Part shown: positions 47,095 to 64,000 of the stretch, in pieces
How positions within the stretch are numbered: the stretch's first letter is position 1
How the letters are laid out: the number at the start of each line of letters is the position of its first letter
NCBI RefSeq assembly: GCF_026151205.1
Contig: NC_087078.1
Span: 18,245,118-18,309,117, forward strand
DNA length: 64,000 bases
Reading direction: 5' to 3'
From: Bolinopsis microptera
Taxonomy: Eukaryota; Ctenophora; Tentaculata; Lobata; Bolinopsidae
Position numbers and translations under genes: made by a program
The notes under the pieces: generated by a model
Told to the model about the DNA's origin: nothing
The model's input: only the letters and a program-made list of their open reading frames with translations
Database searches by the model: none

Positions 47095-47395
47095 AAAAAC
47101 AACAAATCTCATCGACCCTAAAATGGACGTTGCATGTGATGATGCCTTCATGCGAGTCCCCAGCGAAATAATAGACTTAGATACTGGTAACGTCTTTTGA
47201 ACTGTAAAATAATGTAATGGTCTGAACTAATTATTATTACATTTCTTGACGGTAATTTAATAAGAATTTTCAATTTGTTTTGAAAATTGGATGGTTATTA
47301 GTAATACACTTGATAAATTCATCCTAATTTTACCAATCGTTCAAATTTTACAATTTTCTTAAAAGTCTTTCTGAGGCCGATGAGTAAGATTTCAA
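47095..47395. repeat. segmental repeat, copy 2
   Basis: This is the diverged same-orientation copy of 43395-43740 and should mark the start of another receptor duplication unit, but no receptor exon follows. The remaining 0.57 kb before the YY1 stop codon holds nothing I recognise. Confidence 0.7.
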
Positions 47396-47966
47396 TATTT
47401 CACAAAAACATTCTTGAAAGAAACCAAAAACAAGATCTAACTTACAAACACGGCTTCTTTTTCCCATTGGAGGTAAACTCAAATAAATGTACTAGTGTGT
47501 CTTTGTACCCAGTACAACCTACAATACTACAGTTCGACATGTATTCATAAAATCAGATAACTTATAATTATATGAGTTATAGTTACCCAAACCGTGTTCA
47601 TTTTCATTACTAATATAGGATAATATTCAATTTTAATTCGAAAAATTGTAAATCTTTAAGCTTAAAAGAAACTGCCGCAATGCTTCATCAAAAAACCAAG
47701 TATATTCATGGAAAGAAAAATGTAAATTTACACTAAATGGTATTGTTCACGTATTTACAGTATGCAAGCACTGCACACAACATCATGTGACCAGCCCTAT
47801 TATTGACCATACTGGTGGAACTAAGATCAAAAATGATATGTAAATCATTGGAATGGCCATAATCATGATCAGATCTTGTTGCTTCCATTGTGCAGAATAA
47901 ACGCTGACTTGGTAATGCGCTACAGCGCTACAGAAAGTTGATAAATAGTCTCCGGATGGATAATGG

Positions 47967-58067
<10,101 letters not shown>

Positions 58068-59417
58068 AGGAATGGAAAACAACTACATGAGAGGAAAACG
58101 GGGAATCATTCACCATCAAGGAAAAACTCCTGGAATGCGCTAGCCTATGATAAATACCGACAAGCCCTAATAAACAACAAATTTCGATTTAATCTTGATT
58201 GTACAAAATACATTTTCATTCTATCCAGTGCCGAAATTTGACACGGTTAAAGTTCGCTCAGTTGCGCGTTCAAGAGATAAAATTGCGCGGCTTAATGAAT
58301 CTTTATTTTGGATAAACAATCGAAGATAAACAATAAAATCAAAAATTAAAATTTACACATAATTTTGAAGATTTTATTGCATCATCAGTGACAATCTTTA
58401 TGATTTACTGGTGGTTGACTCAATCAGTATTTGTCATCGAGTACTTTGGCTATTATTTTAGTATTTGTTCATGTTTGCAAAATTAAAATTAAAACTTCAC
58501 GTTCCACGTTCGCGTTTTTAATAAATAAACCAATTAATTATTTTATATGTATCGTATATTTATATATATATATTTAAGTGTTATAATTTACCAATTGTTC
58601 GTTTGTACTTATTAAAATAGTAAAATACTACATATTGTACAATAATATAAAATAAGTAATTGGAGGACTTCGCCGCTTCGACGCGCCGCGCAAACTAGCA
58701 CTCTTGCTTCGCATCGACGAGATTGTTGCAAAGCATTTAATAGATCTGGAAGGGTTGACATCTTCAATCAATAAAACGATAATGTGGGCCACGACGTAAT
58801 ACTTGAAGGCTTTTCAAAATTTGTACCATTTTTATTATGTTAAATCTATTGTATTTCGTATTGGTTTATGCACTTTTCGAGGATATCTGTCCTTATATTG
58901 TAGCTAGTCAATACCAGTGCTGAAATTATCTGTATACGGTTGAACCATTTTTATAGCATTCAGTTAGCTGATCGTTGGGGCTGTGCTGATCGAGATTTTG
59001 TTAAGCTGTTTCTATCAAATAGTTATGTACAGAATTGTGAAATCACGAACTGTTATTATCTAAATTAACCACATTCATCACAATGAATTTGTCATCTCAA
59101 ATAAAATAGCCATCTACACTTAATTAACAATGATTCGTCTAAATTTATTGCATGCAGTTTTTAATACAGAGTCCCTGTTGCAAGCCAGGAGAGTACGACT
59201 CCTGAGAAGCACAGATTAAGGGGCTTCAAACTCTGAGGGTCTCTTATCTGCGCAATCATTCAGAGAACTGTAAACAGAAGTTTGACAGCCTCGATAAGCT
59301 TACTAATATCCGAGGTACTTTGTAACTTTGGGAGAGTTATGGTGCCTACCACAAGCAATACGATCAATTACATTAAAGCTTTACTGCCCGGAGAGACCTA
59401 CTATAATAGGTGTAGGC
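58068..59417. other. upstream of YY1, no gene recognised
   Basis: AT-rich DNA that should include the YY1 promoter and 5' UTR (minus strand). A short GC-rich patch near 58669-58695 (TTCGCCGCTTCGACGCGCCG) is the only local CpG cluster. A short AT microsatellite lies at about 58560. I see no ORF of note and no RNA gene. Confidence 0.45.
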
Positions 59418-61449
59418 TGAGGCGGTTCATTTTACCATAAGTTGTTTAAATAATTAGAGAACATATCTTATTAGTTGCTCTATAGGGTCAGGAACAACCA
59501 AACAATTTTTTTGACTCTAATGTTTCGGATAATGTTGACTTAGGCCACGCCCATATTTTTCACCAATTTTTAACAGGTAAAATTCTCCAAATCGTCAATT
59601 TAGTCATGAAGGGGTATGGTAGGAGTTCAAAATGTGTGCTCCTCTAATATAAACAGTAGAAAATGGTTAACTTTAGTCGAGGTCTCAGGTCTCTACAATG
59701 TCGGGAAGTTCCTGCAGGAGTTTGCGCATTGCGCTGAAGCGCTAGATTCACTGCGCCAAAAGTGAAGGTCGTAGAGACATGAGACCTTGACTAAAGTTAA
59801 CCATTTTATACCATTACTATACAAGAGTGTGACACTTTCAGAGTCCTGAACACACTCCTAAATCTCTTAAATTTTACCTCTTTAAAATATATCATCTTAA
59901 TAACATAATAATTTAAATAAAATTTTTCAAACAGTATACAGTACACATAATGTCACAATAACTCTATATAAAAATAAAAATAAACCCTTCAACAACTCAA
60001 AATTTTGAAAATCACCCTTGGCCTTGCGGCTCCAAGTTGAAATCTAAATCTTGGAGCCGCCTCTCTCTTTAACTGATGTCAATTTGGTTTAACACTGTTA
60101 ACTTTTAAAAAGAAAATAATGCTTCACACCCAACTTACACACAGTATAAAGATATACAAAAAGATTCCAAATTGAACTTTGATTTTATCCTGGGACTGAT
60201 TATCACTTCTCGATTGTTCTCCATTCTCCAATGCAGTCAGAAAGTTCAGATTTAGGTAGACTTGGTTTTGGAATCTTTGTATGTTCAGAAACAGGCCAGA
60301 AGGGGTTTGGTTACCAGAGGAATTGAATATCTTCGTGGAACAAGGAAATTAATGAGGTCTTCGTTGATTTCTATATAACTCGTCACTGACAGGATGAGTA
60401 TTGACGAGATCCACTGCTTACTTCATAGCTCGTCATTGATAGGATCAGTATTAGTGAGGTTGAATGATTACTTCATAGCTCGTCACTAACTGGATCAGCA
60501 TAACACGACTAACGACTAACGAGGTCCAGTGATATCTTGCTGATATGTCAAGACAAGGTCAGTAAATAACTATAAAAAAATTGCTTACAAATTACTGAGT
60601 GCAAATGCCTTCTTCACAACTACCGGCTATGAACGGAACAGATGAATCTCTTCTTTGGCTTCATCTTTTTAAATGACCCAGTCCCTCTGTAACGAGATAA
60701 TGTTTAGGACTAGGAGGAACTTAGTGAAGTTCTCATAGGATTCGCTAAGAGGAAAATTCCTTAGTAAGCTAACATTCTTTTGTAGGATGTTACCACTTAT
60801 CATATCTGTTATCACTTATCCAGCATAATCCCACAACTAGACCCTCTCATTCTTGAGTCTTGACAATGACAGCTGCATTGGCATTATTTTGATGCTCGGT
60901 CCAGGTCGTCTCCATGAAAACCTTTCTTTTGTATACTCTCATATTGTGTGTTAGTTTGGTGTGAAGTAAATTATTTTCTTTTTTAAAGCTAATAGTGTTA
61001 AACTTAATTGATATCAGTTAAAGGGAGGAGTGTGTTCAGGACTCTGAAGTAATGGTATAAAATGGTTAACTCTAGCCAAGGTCTCATGTCTCTACGACCT
61101 TCGCTTTTGGCGCAGTGAATCTCGTGCTTCAGCGCAATGTGCAAACTCCTGCAGGAACTTCCCGACATTGTGGAGACCTGAGACCTCGACTAAAGTTAAC
61201 CATTTTTTACTGTTTATATTAGAGGAGCACACATTTAGAACTCCTTCCATACTCCTTCATGACTAAATTGACGATTTAGAGAATTTTACCTGTTAAAAAT
61301 TGGTGAAAAATATGGGCGTGGCCCAAGTCAACATTATCCGAAACATTAGAGTCAAATAAAATTGTTTGGTTGTTCCTGACCCTATAGAGCAACTAATAAG
61401 ATATGATCTCTAATTATTTGAACAACTTATGGTAAAATGAACCGCCCTA
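59418..61449. mobile_element. 2.03-kb long-inverted-repeat transposon, 8-bp TSD
   Basis: The arms are 59418-60170 and 60935-61449, inverted and about 85-90% similar by eye, with a roughly 190-bp extra segment (59865-60055) in the left arm. The termini are TGAGGCGGTTCATTTTACC and, on the other strand, TAGGGCGGTTCATTTTACC. GTGTAGGC flanks both sides (59410-59417 and 61450-61457), possibly extended by TG. Each arm contains a nested palindrome of about 135 bp (59674-59808 and 61063-61203) starting GGTTAACTTTAGTC. The loop carries three 50-bp repeats with CTCGTCACTGACAGG (60378-60520). No transposase ORF. The 8-bp TSD suggests hAT; long arms and an 8-10-bp TSD could also be Mutator-like. Confidence 0.85.
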
Positions 61450-61457
61450 GTGTAGGC

Positions 61458-62130
61458 TGCTGCACATCAGGTCATATTATTCAGAATCGGAGGCATCTGT
61501 TGATAGATGGGTCCTGGTGTGCCAACAATAAGACAGTGCTTTTAGTTAGTGTTAAACGTCATTCAATACATACATTTAATTAAATCATTTGATGCAATTG
61601 GCAGAGCACAATTATAAATCATGAGGAATAAATCTCATCTATCCCTCGTTGTGACAGGCTTATATTACCCAATTTTACATGAACGATATTCTCACTAGAG
61701 AAAATACTACAATATAATCAAGGTACGATGTTGGATACCTGAGTTCTATATCTGTCGATAGTAACTCCATCTATGTATCTGCTTAGCTTCCATCACTGAT
61801 CCTGGTACTTGAGATTCCAGGTGTGGCTTAAAACAATGTTTTAAGGGCCCAACACTCAGCTCACTCAGTTGATGGTAGAACAGTGGGTCTTTGTGCGATG
61901 TTGTAGCAGGGACTCCACTTCTTGTTTTCTCTTGCTAACCAGATTGCATAGGAACATCTGAGAGCAACCAAAGCCGCCTCTTGGAACACTGCTTTCTTTA
62001 CTCTCTTTGTAACACCAATATAAAGTAGAGTAAAGCAAAGTAAAATTTATGACATGTCTACAAAATATTATCGCACTATGTGAAAAAATATAGAATAAAT
62101 ATTTTGAGAGCGTAAAGAGAATGCTTTCCT
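61458..62130. other. no gene recognised
   Basis: AT-rich sequence between the foldback transposon and the tRNA-like sequence. The small ORFs are not convincing and no repeat ends were identified. Confidence 0.4.
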
Positions 62131-62137
62131 ACACTAG

Positions 62138-62205
62138 GGTACACTGGGATTCGAACCATGGACCTCCTGCGCGGAAGGCAGAAGCTCTAACGCATGTGTG
62201 TCTTT
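62138..62205 (-). mobile_element. tRNA-Gly(TCC)-like sequence, probably a SINE head or tRNA pseudogene
   Basis: On the minus strand GCGTTAGAGCTTCTGC leads into an anticodon arm TCTGC-CTTCCGC-GCAGG with a seven-base loop and anticodon TCC. It is followed by GGTTCGAATCC, a perfect B box/T-loop. The T stem pairs poorly and I cannot form a good acceptor stem, so a working tRNA is unlikely. Confidence 0.6.
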
Positions 62206-62542
62206 TCTTGCTATGTTATTAAATTTGTAGAATGCCTCATTAACTCAGATGCTGCTAATAATGTTTATAATAGTTCACCAATTTAATGCATTGGCGTTTA
62301 AAGTAATTTATAAGTTATTGCATTAAATAGAGAATGACTGTAATGTATGATCAATTAAAGCTGATAAAACTCGTTTGAGATCCATTCATTCCATTGCTAT
62401 CATTAAGAACCGGTTTTAACTTAAATTTATCCTAATCATGACAACAATTTCTACCACTTAACTTGATATTTTTCTAATGATTACACCCTTATTTTACTAC
62501 AATATACTCGACTTCTACAGTGTATACACATAGGTGCTCAAT

Positions 62543-62805
62543 GGGGGGGGGTGTCACGTCCGTCTATGTCCGCTTGTCTCATAGAATCCAAAAAGGACAG
62601 GACATAGGCGGACATAGACGGACATAGGTGGACATAGGCGGACATAGACGGACATAGGCGGACATAGGCGGACATTAATGGACACCTAAATTGCTAAATA
62701 AAATGTTCAATTTTTGCTGTTATAGGGGGATCATGTTTTTTGTCCGTTCGGTACCCTATATTTTCAAAACGGACAAAAAATAGAGCGGACAAAAACGGAC
62801 AAAAA
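62543..62805. mobile_element. G-run-ended element with GGACATAGGC repeats
   Basis: A run of nine G is followed by GTGTCACGTCCGTCTATGTCC, a short spacer, then about nine GGACATAGGC/GGACATAGAC units of 10 bp that are the complement of the first part. A second module (62738-62800) has TTTTTTGTCCGTT, a 17-bp spacer and AACGGACAAAAAA. This is the same plan as at 51117 and 53961. The right end is not defined; the pyrimidine tract follows within 25 bp. Confidence 0.6.
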
Positions 62806-62825
62806 TGGAAATAACATTTAGATGC

Positions 62826-64000
62826 TTCCTCCTCCTACTCTTCCTCCTCCTCCCCCTGGGTCTTCCTGATCTTCCTCAGTCCTCTTCCTCCTCCCCTCCT
62901 CAGTCCTCCTCCTACTCCTCCTCCTCGTCCTCAGTCCTCCTTATCAGTCCTCAACAGTCCTCCTCCTCCCCAGTCCTCCTCCTCCTCCTGAGTCCTCCTC
63001 CTGGGTCCTCCTCCTGGGTCCTCCTCCTGGGTCCTCCTCCTCCTCTTCATCCTCCTCCTCTTCCTCCTCAGTCCTCAGTCCTCCTCCTCATCCTTCTCCT
63101 CAGTCCTCCATCCTCCTCCTCAGTCCTCCCCCAGTCCCCCTCTTCCTCCTCCTATTCAGTCCTCCTCCTCCTCCTTCTCAGTCCTCCTCAGTCCTCCTCC
63201 TCCTCCTTCTCAGTCCTCCTCAGTCCTCCTCCTCCTCCTCCTCCTCTTCCCTCTCAGTCATCCTCCTCAGCCATCCTCCTCAGTCCTCCTCCTCCTGGGT
63301 CCTCCTCCTCCTCTTCATCCTCCTCCTCTTCCTCCTCGGTCCTCAGTCCTCCTCCCCCTGGGTCCTCCTCCTCATCCTTCTCATCAGTCCTCCTCCTCCC
63401 CAGTCCTCTCCCAGTCCCCCTCCTCCTCCTCCTCCTATTCAGTCCTCCTCCTCCTCCTCCTCAGTTCTCCTTAGTCCTCCTTCTCATTTCTCCTAAGTCC
63501 TCCTCCTGAGTCCTCCTCCTCTTCCTTCTGAGTCCTCCTCCTGAGTCCTCCTCCTCCTCCCTCTCAGTCATCCTCCTCAGCCATCCTCCTCAGCCATCCT
63601 CCTCAGTACTCCTCAGTCCTCCTCCTTCTCAGTCATCGTCAATCCTCCTCCTCAGTCCTCCTCAGTCCTCCTCCTCCTGGGTCCTCCTCCTCCTCCTGGG
63701 TCCTCCAGCCTCCTGGGTCTTCCTGATCCTCCCCAGTCCTCTTCCTCCTCCCCTCCTCAGTCCTCCTCCTACTCTTCCTCCTCGTCCTCAGTCCTCCTCA
63801 TCAGTCCTCAACAGTTCTCCTCCTCCCCAGTCCTCCTCCTCCTCCTGGGGCCTTTTCCTGGGTCCTCCTCCTGGGGCCTTTTCCTGGGTCCTCCTCCTAG
63901 GTCCTCCTTCTCCTGCTCAGTCCTTCTCCTCCTCAGTCCTCTTCTTCCTCTTCCTCCTCCTCCTCCCTCTCAGCCATCCTCCTCAGCCATCCTCTTCAGC
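62826..64000. repeat. TCC-rich minisatellite, pyrimidine tract, runs off the window
   Basis: The plus strand is almost entirely C and T in CCTCCTCCT runs punctuated by CAGTCCTC and CTGGGTCC. Larger sections repeat, for example 62849-63010 against 63718-63870. The long open frame here (Ser/Pro/Leu only) results from the repeat and is not a gene. Such tracts can form triplex DNA. Confidence 0.95.

Noticed and set aside
58376-58400. Second hammerhead candidate (TCATCAG)
   Set aside because: The CTGATGA complement is present but no stem II or GAAA core follows.
62805-63509. 234-residue Ser/Pro/Leu ORF
   Set aside because: It is translation of a TCC-rich minisatellite with no signal of real coding; other frames are equally open.

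Overview
This window is AT-rich DNA from an animal nuclear genome. The genes are split by short GT-AG introns. They encode animal proteins: two cereblon paralogues, a TSPO/peripheral-benzodiazepine-receptor homologue, a YY1-type zinc-finger factor with its REPO motif, and two cysteine-rich single-pass membrane receptors. I cannot fix the phylum. The gene set, the short introns and the SRCR-like/Eph-receptor-like repeat receptors would suit a non-bilaterian or another invertebrate, but that is inference. Gene models were built by hand from splice-site phase and family similarity.

Layout. 1-300: 54-bp minisatellite. 1148-2706 (+): C-terminal half of a cereblon paralogue (copy A). 4047-12608 (+): a full nine-exon cereblon (copy B), whose introns hold a 3.86-kb transposon, a tRNA-like element carrying a type I hammerhead ribozyme, an 8-bp-TSD hAT-type MITE and GGTAACC minisatellites. 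13061-41360: about 28 kb of a 365-bp satellite, with a corrupted stretch at 40211-40735. 41610-43274 (+): TSPO in five exons. 44172-45471 (+): receptor gene 1, inside a segment that is partly repeated downstream. 47967-58067 (-): YY1 in seven exons. Receptor gene 2 (53899-55942, +) lies wholly inside the 5.0-kb second intron of YY1 on the opposite strand. 58.1-64 kb: no gene recognised; it holds a 2.0-kb long-inverted-repeat transposon, a tRNA-Gly-like sequence and a 1.2-kb pyrimidine (TCC-rich) tract running off the window.

The most unusual content is repetitive. (1) A 43-nt hammerhead ribozyme with complete core and stems sits next to a tRNA-like promoter unit. (2) A set of at least four unrelated-in-sequence but similarly built elements (5.2-6.5, 51.1-52.0, 54.0-54.7, 62.5-62.8 kb, perhaps also 56.1-56.5) has G-run/C-run ends, short (mostly 10-bp) tandem repeats and hairpin modules. 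One of them has an 8-bp target-site duplication, showing it moved as a unit. (3) The 365-bp satellite is itself a diverged dimer of about 182 bp. The genes do not form a pathway; they are linked by position and by local duplication.
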